Source: Myxococcales bacterium
GTDB taxonomy: Bacteria; Myxococcota_A; UBA9160; UBA4427
Assembly: GCA_022563535.1 (NCBI GenBank)
Contig: JADFNE010000010.1
Location: 29,723-93,722, forward strand
Length of the DNA stretch: 64,000 nucleotides
Direction of reading: 5' to 3'
A model generated the notes under the pieces. The model saw only the letters and a list, made by a program, of their open reading frames with translations. It was not told the origin of the DNA and searched no databases. This document shows positions 15,358-24,594 of the stretch, piece after piece. Position 1 is the first letter of the stretch. Every line of letters starts with the position of its first letter. A program made the translations under genes and the position numbers.

Positions 15358-17403
15358 ATGAGCCGGGTCTGCCCCCCTGGGTTCCCGACGCGCCCCCCAT
15401 TCCGCAACCGCGGACGTCTCGTCCTGTTCGCCGTTTTGTACAGCATTTTCGTGAGCTTACCGGCATTTTCGGAAACCCGGTCGGAAACCGGTGCCGACGG
15501 CCCGGTGTTCGAGGTGGACGGCTTCGCCCTCAATTACCGCGAGCCCCACCCCGACCATCCCTGGCTGGTGCATATTTTCCCCCACACAGTCGATCTCCAA
15601 CCCACAGCCAGCGGATATGTTGCTCCCCGCCCAGGCGCTGAAATCGAGCGCGTAACCCTCACGGGTGATCCGCAGCCGCTGGCCCGCTTTCACGCCAGTG
15701 CGCTGGCGACAATTTCTCGCTCACTGTTGCGCGCGACTCATCAACTCGGCCTGTTGGGCGTCTACGTCCTGCCCGACCCGCTCGACATCGATCCGCGCAG
15801 CGAAAAGGATCTGCGCGTCAAATCCGAGCACGAACCGCGGCAGCTGCTGAGATTTTTGATATCGACCGGGCGAATTCACGAAGTCCGCACCATCGCCGTG
15901 GGCGACCGTATCCGGGGTGACTGGGTGGTCGATCACAAATACCACAACGAGATTCGCGATCAGTCTCCTCTGCAACCCCTGATCTACGCCGGCGAGGGAA
16001 CCACGGATCTGATTCAAAAAGACGTGCTCGAGGACTATCTGTTTCGGCTGAATCGACATCCCGGTCGCCATGTAGAGGCAGCGCTCGCAGCTTCTGAAGA
16101 CGGCACCGGCGTGGCGTTGGACTATCGAGTTCACGAGGCACGCCCCTTTACCGCATACCTGCAGGTTGCAGACACCGGCACCGCACGCACCAACAACTGG
16201 CAAAGTCGCCTGGGGTTCATTCACCGCCAGCTCACCAATCGTGACGACATCCTCAATCTCGAATACCTGAACGCCGGCTTCGACAATCTCAATGGCATCA
16301 ACGGTTCCTACGAATTGCCCTGGTTCGGCGAGCAGCGCCCGCGTTGGATGAAGAACAGCGGCTTCGAGCCGGGATGGCGGAGCTGGATCAACCGAGACAA
16401 GATTCCGTGGTGGGGAAGTGACCGTCTGCGTTTGCGCGCATCGGGAGGATTTAGCCGAGTCGCCATCGGCTTCGGTGAACCCGAACTCTCCCAGGTCGAC
16501 AAGGCGATCACCACGGACTGGAACCTCGCTGGCGAACTGATCTACGAAACTTGGCAGCGCAACAATTTGTTCATCGACACCTTTGTCGTCGCCAAACTTC
16601 GCCGAGTGGAGTTCAAGAACACAACGCTCGGCAACAAGGGAAACCTCGACCTTTCGACCGGAACCTTTGGTGCCAAAATCGAGCGCGTCAACGAGTACTC
16701 GAGCCTGCGCAGTCGTCTGAGCGTCGAGGTGGGCAGTGCGAAGGGAAGTAACGAAGACTTCAGTGCCCAGAGTCGCCCGGATGCCGCCAAAGATTGGGTC
16801 GCGCTGCACTGGAACATCGGGATCAGCCATTATCTCGAACCGCTGCTCAACCGCGAGGCCTGGGCCGATCCCACGACGGCCGAGAGTTCGACCCTCGCAC
16901 ACGAAATTGCGCTCAGCATTCGCGGCCAATACGCCTTCAACTACCGCCTGATCCCGCAGATCTCCCAGCTGATCGGGGGCCTGTACAGCGTGCGGGGCTT
17001 TGAGCAAGGCGCGTCGGTCGGCGACTCCGTCTATATAGGTAGCGTCGAGTATCGCTTCCACTTGCCCCGCGCCCTGTCGATCCGACGGCAACCCCTGAGC
17101 GTCCCCCTGATCGGCGACTTTCGCGCAAGCCCCCAGCAAGTGTATGGCCGACCTGACTGGGATCTGGTGCTTCGCGGCTTTTTCGACGTCGGGTACAGCG
17201 ACCGCAACGGCGGCGAGGGTGTTTTCGAAACCGACCAACTATTGATGTCCGCTGGTGTAGGGTTGGAAACGACGTTCAAGGGAAACATGCGCCTGCGCGC
17301 CGACTGGGCCCGGGGCATCGTGGAATCGCACAGCAACTCGGCTGGCCGGGTCAAAATTGACCCGAAGGGTAAGTTTCATTTCCTCTTCAGCATCATGTAC
17401 TGA
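15358..17403 (+). CDS. TpsB-type outer-membrane transporter (ShlB/FhaC family, two-partner secretion)
   Basis: TpsB proteins are outer-membrane barrels with periplasmic POTRA domains that export a partner TpsA. A hydrophobic signal segment is at ~19-38 (LVLFAVLYSIFVSLPAFS). A mixed region that could hold a POTRA follows (~95-200). The rest is beta-rich. The hallmark VRGF motif is at residues 545-548 (LYSVRGFEQGASVGDSVY), followed by a YRFHLPRAL strand, and the chain ends in FLFSIMY with a C-terminal aromatic, as barrel proteins do. At 681 residues it is a little longer than the typical 550-600. It lies 94 bp before the TpsA-like gene. It is divergent enough that its own substrate cannot be told from sequence. 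Confidence 0.85.
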   Translation: MSRVCPPGFPTRPPFRNRGRLVLFAVLYSIFVSLPAFSETRSETGADGPVFEVDGFALNYREPHPDHPWLVHIFPHTVDLQPTASGYVAPRPGAEIERVTLTGDPQPLARFHASALATISRSLLRATHQLGLLGVYVLPDPLDIDPRSEKDLRVKSEHEPRQLLRFLISTGRIHEVRTIAVGDRIRGDWVVDHKYHNEIRDQSPLQPLIYAGEGTTDLIQKDVLEDYLFRLNRHPGRHVEAALAASEDGTGVALDYRVHEARPFTAYLQVADTGTARTNNWQSRLGFIHRQLTNRDDILNLEYLNAGFDNLNGINGSYELPWFGEQRPRWMKNSGFEPGWRSWINRDKIPWWGSDRLRLRASGGFSRVAIGFGEPELSQVDKAITTDWNLAGELIYETWQRNNLFIDTFVVAKLRRVEFKNTTLGNKGNLDLSTGTFGAKIERVNEYSSLRSRLSVEVGSAKGSNEDFSAQSRPDAAKDWVALHWNIGISHYLEPLLNREAWADPTTAESSTLAHEIALSIRGQYAFNYRLIPQISQLIGGLYSVRGFEQGASVGDSVYIGSVEYRFHLPRALSIRRQPLSVPLIGDFRASPQQVYGRPDWDLVLRGFFDVGYSDRNGGEGVFETDQLLMSAGVGLETTFKGNMRLRADWARGIVESHSNSAGRVKIDPKGKFHFLFSIMY

Positions 17404-17497
17404 ACGGCAATCTCGAGCGAGTTTGCAGGCGGGTTTCGGTTGAATGTGGAAGACGAAATGAAGGCGGGAGCAAGCAGAAACGGATGAGTGGTTGGCA

Positions 17498-20400
17498 ATG
17501 AGAGATTGTAATTTCAAACGCGAGGGTGGTGTCCGGAGCCGGGGAGGCAAGTCTTCCCCTCGCCTGGCAGAGCATCTGCGCGTGCGCAACGGCCCGTGGA
17601 AGCGCCGGGTTGCCTGGCTCACCTTGTTCAGCTTCTTCGTGAGCCCCGCCAGCGTGAGCTTCGCGAACGAATCCACCGCAACCGCGATCGGCAACGCAAC
17701 GACCCAGGACGGGGCCTTCACCGAAAACACCCAGACCCACACGACATTCGAGCAGGATACGAGTCGGGCGGTGATCCATTGGGACGTCATGGATCAGCAA
17801 GCCGACAACACCCTGACGTTCATTCAGAACCAGGGTGATAGCGTGCTCAATCAGGCGCAGGGGATTTCACCTTCGGTGTTTCGCGGGCGGATCGACTGCG
17901 AGTCATGCGTGTTCGCCAACGAAGCGGGAGTGACCTTTGCCGACGGATCCTATATCGATGTGACGCGCCTGGTCACGATCGCGGGCAACGTTTCAGTGCA
18001 GGATTTCCGGGCGGGAGATCTCCACGCCGAAAACATCAACGGCGAAGTGCACAACTTCGGCCAAATTCACGCCGACAGCGCGCTGCTGATCGGTGCCCGC
18101 ATCACCAACGGCGGAGAGATCTACATCGCCGACGGCACCTTGACCGCCGTGGTGGGCCAAGAGGTTTGGTTGCGCGAACACGACAGCAACGTGGTGATCC
18201 ACGCGCAACTCCCCGACCCAGGCCGACTGAGCGATGCAGGAGAGTTCGACGAACTCCCGGCGATCGACAACTCGGGGACGATCGACGCTGGAACGGGGAG
18301 CGTGCGTTTGCTGGCCGGGGACATGCTCTCCTTCGCCATTCGCAACCAGGGGCGCATTCGAGCCCGTGAAATCAGACTCGAAGCGGGGGAAGGCAGTCTG
18401 GTCGAAGTCTCCGGTGGCGGGATACTCGACGCAGGAAACTCCCAGGTAGGCGGTGTCGGGGGAACCATTGCCGTTCTCGGCGACTACGTGGCCATCGCAG
18501 ACGAAGCCGTGCTGGACGCATCCGGGCACTCCGGCGGAGGCGAGATCCTGGTCGGCGGCGATCGCGGCGGAGCAGCCGGCACCCGGACGTCGAAGAGCAC
18601 TTACGTCGGCAAGCACACCCTGTTGCGGGCGGATGCCACGCACTCGGGCGACGGTGGCAAGATCATCGTGTGGTCGGACGGGGGTACGCGCAGCTACGGC
18701 ACGATCTCTGCGCTCGGCGGAGTCGATTCTGGTAATGGTGGCTTTGTCGAGACCTCGGGGCTCGAGCATCTCGACGTGTTGAGCAGTCCGCTGATTTATG
18801 CGCGCAGTGGCAACGCGGACGATCGCGGTGGGGAGTGGTTGCTCGATCCATTCAACATTGACATCGTGGCGATTTGCACGACGACTTGCCTGGACGACGA
18901 TCTCATCGAAGACGGGAGCTATGACCCCGATCTAGTCTTCACTACTACGGTGTTTGGCAGTTCTAACCCCTCTGAGATTCAAGTCGACCTGCTCAAGGAA
19001 GTTCTACTGAGCGGTGCGAACGTCACCATCACGACCCAGGGCGAAGGGAGTGATGCGGGTGACGAGGTTGGGAATATCAACTTCAAGGCTGACCTGATTT
19101 TTTCGGGCGGCGCCCTGTTCGACACCAAAGCTTCGCTGTCCCTGTTCGCCGCTGGCGACATCACGATCAGCAACACGATCAGCAACAACGACAGCAATCT
19201 GACTCTCGACCTCGACTTCCGAGCGAACGACTCGGGTCAACCCGAACTCGAACACGAGACGATCAACTACGCGTTGCTGGGTGACCTCACGATCGATGCG
19301 CTGATCGAAACCGGCGGCGGCTCGGTGTTGCTCAGCGGCATCAACGTTAATCTCAATGCCACAAAGACGATCGACACCGATGGGGGGAATATCGATTTAT
19401 TCGGCGCCGACGTCAGCGTCGCTGGAACCCTCGATTCGGGGGGCGGGGACGTATTTGTCCAGGCGGTCCGAACCCTCACCGTCAGCGATGATGGCAGCAG
19501 CTTCAGCGAGGCCGGCGGGAAAGTCGAGATTGCAACGACTGGGGTCATCGTCACCGATGGAGGCAAGGTCGACCTCGTTGCATTCACGGATGCCATCACG
19601 AGCCCCGGCGGGGACGGAGAGACCCTCGTCAATATCTACGGCGAGATCGACACGGAAAATTCCGACAGCGATTTCGTAGGCGGCGATATTACCGTAACGG
19701 TCGTGGGTGATGCTCGGGGCGTTGAGATCATTGACCGTCGGAGCGTAACGACGGATCCCATGCTGAAAACCGGCGGCGGAGACTTCGTCGTACTCAGCGA
19801 CTCGAACGTGACGATCGGCGAAGCCACGATCGATACTCGCAACACGAGTAGCGACCCCGACGAAGATGGCGATATTACGATCGCCGCGCGCCTGTTCACA
19901 AGCCTCCAGGCGACAGGCACCAGCGGCATCAAACTGCTCGCCGACAGCCGGATCAATATCTCAGCGGGGGCCGATCGCGGTCAGAATTTGAGCATCGACA
20001 GCACATTCGGCTCGATCGAACTGGCCGCTGACCAGATCAATCTCACTGCGGGGGACGGCACTGGAGCCTTTGCAACCTCAGAGGTCGTTCTCACGGGTGG
20101 CGGGTTGCAATTCGCTGATGGTGCCGGCACCGCGAACCCGGAAGAGCTGACGATCAGCCAAGATGCCACGATCGACGGCAACAACGCGCCCGTCACCACC
20201 CAGTTCATCGTTCCTGCAACCGCTTTGGATCAGCTCACATTGCGATCCTTCGACAAAGACATTCAACTCACGGGTGTCAATCTGGCGCTCAGCGACGAGT
20301 TGACCCTCTCTGCAAAAGAAGACATCAACTTCACCGGCAGCACGTTGAACGTGGAGTCCAGCCTGAACCTCGAAGTTTTCGATGCCTTCGCGGTGGGGAG

Positions 20401-23400
20401 CACCCTCGCCAGCGAGATCAACGCCGCCAGCGTCGCCCACCCCATTGACCTCAGCATTACGGCGGGGGCCTTGGGGACACTCACAAACACCGATGAGGCG
20501 GGACTCTCGATCGACGCCGACTTGACGCTCACCAGTAGCGCTTCGATGTTGCTGCGCGGGGGCGCCGGGGGCGCTGGAGACCTCACGTTCAACGGCGCTT
20601 CGACGCCGACCCTTACCGCGAACGAAATCACCCTCTGGGCCGGAAGCGGAGCCAGCGGCGGAAGCCTGGTCGATGCACCCCGGGTCCTCGCGCTGGATGC
20701 GGCCGGTATGGTGGAGCAGGTCAATTTCGATCTCATGGGTAGCTCGACCGCATTCACACTGCGGCAGTCGGCTTCCATCACCGACGCAACCATCCCCAAC
20801 AACACCACTCAGTTCGTGTCGGGTGTCGCCGGCGTAAACTACGCCCTGCGCTCGGATGCTGGGGGGATCGGCGGCGTCGACGAGATTGCCAACAGCAAGC
20901 TGGAAGACACATCCCTCTCGCTTCACGCGTTCGGCACGATCGACCCGGTGTTCACCGGCGGTAGCCTTCAGGTACAGAACCTCGATATCGGCGGTCTCGA
21001 TTCCTTCGCCTATACCCGGGATCTCAACAACGAGTTCAAGGTTGACGCCGGCGGGGTGCTGGTGATTCGCGCAGGCATGTCGGGAACCGGCGACCTCAGC
21101 TTCGATGGAAGCTTGGACGGGAGTGAAACCGATACGAGCTTCAACATTGACGCAGACGAAATCCGCCTGGTGGCCGGCGATGGCCTGGCGGGGCAAATCG
21201 AATCGCGGGTCATACTCGACAACAATGCAGCTGCTGAAAACCGGCCGACTTTCCGGGGAGCGGGTGGAGACACCGTGCCGGTCACAACATTCGTCTTCCG
21301 CCAGGACGACGCCATCGCGCAGAACAACCTTCCTTTGATTGATAAGTTCTTCAACGGCGTCGCACCGGATATCTATGTCGTCCACTCGGACCACGACGGC
21401 AGTCTATTATTTGCACCGCCGCCGAGCATCTTGATCACCGACTTCGACAACCTGCCGTTGGCGACCAACCGCCTCATCCTCTCGGGAGAACACGTCACAA
21501 TCGCGCGTGATGACAATCTCGATCTCGTTTCCGACTTCGCACAAGGAAACGCTTCGTTCAATCTGGAAATCCGGGCGAACACGATCGAACTCCGCGCCGA
21601 TGACCTGCTCGATACCGAGGGTTCGGTCCCGCTCAGCATCTCGATCTACGACTTCGCCAGCGAGAATGTGCCCACATTTACCGACTTCGAGCGCAGCCAG
21701 GACGACGACGCTTCAGAACTCTTCACTCCCGCTCTGATTGACTTCGCCAGCTCGCCTGCGACTACGCCCATTGCCATTTTGCTTTCCCAAGAGGCAGACA
21801 TCACGAAAGATGTTCTGGAAGAAATTCGCGACAGCCTTGGCGCCCCGCTCCTGACGACCCACGACGATCCCGACGACGATTCCGCCCTGCGCCTCGAGCT
21901 CGACACTTTCGAGGGAAATGTGGAACTCAATAGCGCAGCACAATACGTCGAATTCATGGATCTGCGAATTGTGCTGCGCGCGGACGACGCCATGATCGAC
22001 TGGAATCAATCCTCGGGCTCGTCGACTACCTACAACCTGGCAAACCTGGTCATCAACGCGAATCATTCACTCGTCATTGGCGACGCGACGAGCGTGGACA
22101 ACTTCGAAATCGTTTCCGAAACCGGAATTGAGATAAACGCCGGAAACGCGGGCTCCGACGGCGACCTGAGCTTCGGGCAGCTTGTGATCCTCACCGCCAA
22201 CGCGATCAGACTTCGCGCGGGCGTGGATGGCCAACTCGCGGGCAACGGTGAAACTCCTGCTGTCGACGTGACCACCAACTCGACGGAGTTCAATTTTGTC
22301 GACACCGCCGATTCCGGCGACCCGCCCGACACTGTATTCGAGATCCGCCAGGACGCGGGCTTCGTCGATAATTTGGGCATCGCCATAAACGGTGAAAGCT
22401 TGATCGCCGGGTTGATCCAGATCCAAGGGCCGAACGAGATCGGAACCCTCCGCCTGGTTTCGGATGCTGGGAACATCACGATTACGGATCTAGCGGCAAC
22501 GTTCGTTCCCTACTTCCCAGGCACCGCCGGTTCGGTCGCTCAGCTCGAGCTGACGGCCGGAGCCGCCGACCCCCTCGGCCAGGGAACCGTCACAATCCAG
22601 GACGTAACCGCGACCGACACGGACCTTACCGCCTACGACAGCGTGGACATCACCGCCGACGAGATCATCCTCGCTGCCAACGGGAGCGGGATCGTAAGAG
22701 CGAGCGATCTGGACGTAATTTTTCACAAGGGGGAATCGGGTCCCGCGCTCGATCCCCTGCGCTTCACGATTCGCCACGATAGTGCCGACATCTGCGAAGG
22801 CGCCGTAGATTGCGCGATGGCTTCGCTCGATGCGCTCCCGGATCTGAGTCAATTCGATTTGCGGAGCAGTTTTCCATTGCTCCACTACACCCTCGAATCG
22901 ATTGCTGGGTATGTCGAGCTCACGACCCAGATCGCCTCGAAGATGTTGGTCGGCAGCGACCCGTTCCTGCAGGGGGTAGACCTCACCTTGCTCGGCAAGG
23001 GCGGAGGCGATTTCGACGTCAAAGTCAGCGCCGACCTGCCGGACCGCGACGCTGACATCCAGCTCAACTCCCTCGTCATTGGAAAGGTCAATGACCCGCT
23101 GAGTATCCGCATCACGGATGTCCATCTGGCCACGATCACAGACCAGACGTATTACGGAACGGTGGAAATCGAAAACACGGCCGAGCTGACCGGGGACACC
23201 CTGCATTTCACCGAAGATATCTCAGCGGTCATGGCGGGCAAGGATGAAGACCTCACCTTGAACGTGCGCGAGCACCTGCGGATCGACGGCGATATCGATC
23301 TGCTGACAACGGGCAGCTTGAGGATCAACCTGGATCCTACGTCAGCAGATTTCCCGCGCGTCGAATTTGGCGGCGACGGTGCAATACAGATGGTGCGCGC

Positions 23401-24586
23401 CGACAGTGTCGAGATCTTCGCGACTCCCGAGGCAGATCTCGACGGGTTCAGCGGCGAGATCCCCGTGACGGAACGCGCCTCGACCACCGCGACGATCGGA
23501 AAGCGGAGCGGGGATTTGGTTTTCGACGTCAACAAATTTGCCATGTCCGAGGGCGAGAAGCTCTCGGTAGGGGGTGCGCTCACGATCGGAAAGCCAGGCG
23601 CACTGGAAGCCTTGATCGGGGATCTGTCGGCGGTCACGATCGATGTCATCGCCGCCCGAATCGCCATCGTGCTGCGCAGCGCCGGTCGTTACCTGGGCCT
23701 CGACGGATCGCTCGCGAGTGATGCGGGCGTCGACCTCGTCGCCAATACGATTCACCTCAACGGCGCAATCGAACTCATTGGCAGCGGAAAGACAGCGAGC
23801 TTTGGCCTGCTCAATCCGTATACGGCAGACGCAAACCTGGCGTCGTTTCCCGTCGCGGGCTTGAACGCCAACAACCGCGCCATCGCGGCCGCTGACTTCG
23901 ATTGGACTCTGGCCGACGCCCCTCCCGACCTGCACCCCACCGGTGCGACCCGGGACGATTTTTCGAGCGTATTCTTTGGCAAGGAAATCGTGCCGGCACC
24001 CACGGCCTGGCGCGCAGAACCCTTCATGCCATCGGACGAAGCCCTGCTGGCGCGACTCGAGATCGAGGCCCGCACGGACTCACCTCGGGCCATCCACGGC
24101 CGCCTCGATGGCGCCGGCATCATTGATGATGTCGGCAGTGACCTGCCCGACCGGTCATCCGACCGGGTCACCGTGTCGATTTCGCGCGTCCTCGCACGGG
24201 ACGCGGAAGCCGTGGCCGATCGCTTCGATCGACTGTTCGGAAAGGATGGAAATCGCGCGGAGCATGTCCGCCAGGCCTTGCAGGCGGCATTGGACGACTA
24301 CTTGGCTACCAGTACTACACGCCGGGTACTGGGCTTCGAGTTCCGCCGCTATTTGCGCAACCGACCCAATTCACAATTTGACGCCTACCAGGCGCTAGAA
24401 GATCTCGATCGTCTGTTCTCATACCATCGAAACCTCGGCTTGACGTCCGGGGAGTACAAACGCATTCAGCGCCGCTGGCTGCAAGACATCAAACCCGACG
24501 GAATCAGCCTGGAGCAATTGGCTGAAGCCATTCACCCGACGCGATTTGTTCGAGGGAGTGACATCCTCGAACTCTTCGGAGATTGA
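17498..24586 (+). CDS. Giant TpsA-like filamentous haemagglutinin-family exoprotein
   Basis: 2362 residues from the ATG at 17498. An extended basic signal region ends near residue 55 (SFFVSPASVSFA). A TPS-type secretion domain follows at ~57-280: AVIHWDVMDQ, then SPSVFRGRI, FANEAGVTFADGSYIDVTRL and repeated NxGxI/AG turns. Its usual 'ANGQVF' segment is replaced by a Cys pair, DCESCVF (C134, C137). The end of the first block has EWLLDPFNIDIV, a phrase common in TPS adhesins, then a second Cys pair (C460, C464). From ~470 to ~2150 the chain is Asp/Thr/Ser/Gly-rich beta-helix repeats. The last ~200 residues are helical and charged and end RGSDILELFGD. It is very probably exported by the TpsB encoded just upstream. 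Adhesion is inferred from the family. It ends 8 bp before the pentapeptide gene. Confidence 0.85.
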   Translation: MRDCNFKREGGVRSRGGKSSPRLAEHLRVRNGPWKRRVAWLTLFSFFVSPASVSFANESTATAIGNATTQDGAFTENTQTHTTFEQDTSRAVIHWDVMDQQADNTLTFIQNQGDSVLNQAQGISPSVFRGRIDCESCVFANEAGVTFADGSYIDVTRLVTIAGNVSVQDFRAGDLHAENINGEVHNFGQIHADSALLIGARITNGGEIYIADGTLTAVVGQEVWLREHDSNVVIHAQLPDPGRLSDAGEFDELPAIDNSGTIDAGTGSVRLLAGDMLSFAIRNQGRIRAREIRLEAGEGSLVEVSGGGILDAGNSQVGGVGGTIAVLGDYVAIADEAVLDASGHSGGGEILVGGDRGGAAGTRTSKSTYVGKHTLLRADATHSGDGGKIIVWSDGGTRSYGTISALGGVDSGNGGFVETSGLEHLDVLSSPLIYARSGNADDRGGEWLLDPFNIDIVAICTTTCLDDDLIEDGSYDPDLVFTTTVFGSSNPSEIQVDLLKEVLLSGANVTITTQGEGSDAGDEVGNINFKADLIFSGGALFDTKASLSLFAAGDITISNTISNNDSNLTLDLDFRANDSGQPELEHETINYALLGDLTIDALIETGGGSVLLSGINVNLNATKTIDTDGGNIDLFGADVSVAGTLDSGGGDVFVQAVRTLTVSDDGSSFSEAGGKVEIATTGVIVTDGGKVDLVAFTDAITSPGGDGETLVNIYGEIDTENSDSDFVGGDITVTVVGDARGVEIIDRRSVTTDPMLKTGGGDFVVLSDSNVTIGEATIDTRNTSSDPDEDGDITIAARLFTSLQATGTSGIKLLADSRINISAGADRGQNLSIDSTFGSIELAADQINLTAGDGTGAFATSEVVLTGGGLQFADGAGTANPEELTISQDATIDGNNAPVTTQFIVPATALDQLTLRSFDKDIQLTGVNLALSDELTLSAKEDINFTGSTLNVESSLNLEVFDAFAVGSTLASEINAASVAHPIDLSITAGALGTLTNTDEAGLSIDADLTLTSSASMLLRGGAGGAGDLTFNGASTPTLTANEITLWAGSGASGGSLVDAPRVLALDAAGMVEQVNFDLMGSSTAFTLRQSASITDATIPNNTTQFVSGVAGVNYALRSDAGGIGGVDEIANSKLEDTSLSLHAFGTIDPVFTGGSLQVQNLDIGGLDSFAYTRDLNNEFKVDAGGVLVIRAGMSGTGDLSFDGSLDGSETDTSFNIDADEIRLVAGDGLAGQIESRVILDNNAAAENRPTFRGAGGDTVPVTTFVFRQDDAIAQNNLPLIDKFFNGVAPDIYVVHSDHDGSLLFAPPPSILITDFDNLPLATNRLILSGEHVTIARDDNLDLVSDFAQGNASFNLEIRANTIELRADDLLDTEGSVPLSISIYDFASENVPTFTDFERSQDDDASELFTPALIDFASSPATTPIAILLSQEADITKDVLEEIRDSLGAPLLTTHDDPDDDSALRLELDTFEGNVELNSAAQYVEFMDLRIVLRADDAMIDWNQSSGSSTTYNLANLVINANHSLVIGDATSVDNFEIVSETGIEINAGNAGSDGDLSFGQLVILTANAIRLRAGVDGQLAGNGETPAVDVTTNSTEFNFVDTADSGDPPDTVFEIRQDAGFVDNLGIAINGESLIAGLIQIQGPNEIGTLRLVSDAGNITITDLAATFVPYFPGTAGSVAQLELTAGAADPLGQGTVTIQDVTATDTDLTAYDSVDITADEIILAANGSGIVRASDLDVIFHKGESGPALDPLRFTIRHDSADICEGAVDCAMASLDALPDLSQFDLRSSFPLLHYTLESIAGYVELTTQIASKMLVGSDPFLQGVDLTLLGKGGGDFDVKVSADLPDRDADIQLNSLVIGKVNDPLSIRITDVHLATITDQTYYGTVEIENTAELTGDTLHFTEDISAVMAGKDEDLTLNVREHLRIDGDIDLLTTGSLRINLDPTSADFPRVEFGGDGAIQMVRADSVEIFATPEADLDGFSGEIPVTERASTTATIGKRSGDLVFDVNKFAMSEGEKLSVGGALTIGKPGALEALIGDLSAVTIDVIAARIAIVLRSAGRYLGLDGSLASDAGVDLVANTIHLNGAIELIGSGKTASFGLLNPYTADANLASFPVAGLNANNRAIAAADFDWTLADAPPDLHPTGATRDDFSSVFFGKEIVPAPTAWRAEPFMPSDEALLARLEIEARTDSPRAIHGRLDGAGIIDDVGSDLPDRSSDRVTVSISRVLARDAEAVADRFDRLFGKDGNRAEHVRQALQAALDDYLATSTTRRVLGFEFRRYLRNRPNSQFDAYQALEDLDRLFSYHRNLGLTSGEYKRIQRRWLQDIKPDGISLEQLAEAIHPTRFVRGSDILELFGD

Positions 24587-24594
24587 GTACTGCG

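Noticed and set aside
15721..17238. Open frame of 505 codons opposite tpsB
   Set aside because: It is a shadow. The sense strand carries the VRGF motif and the barrel ending.
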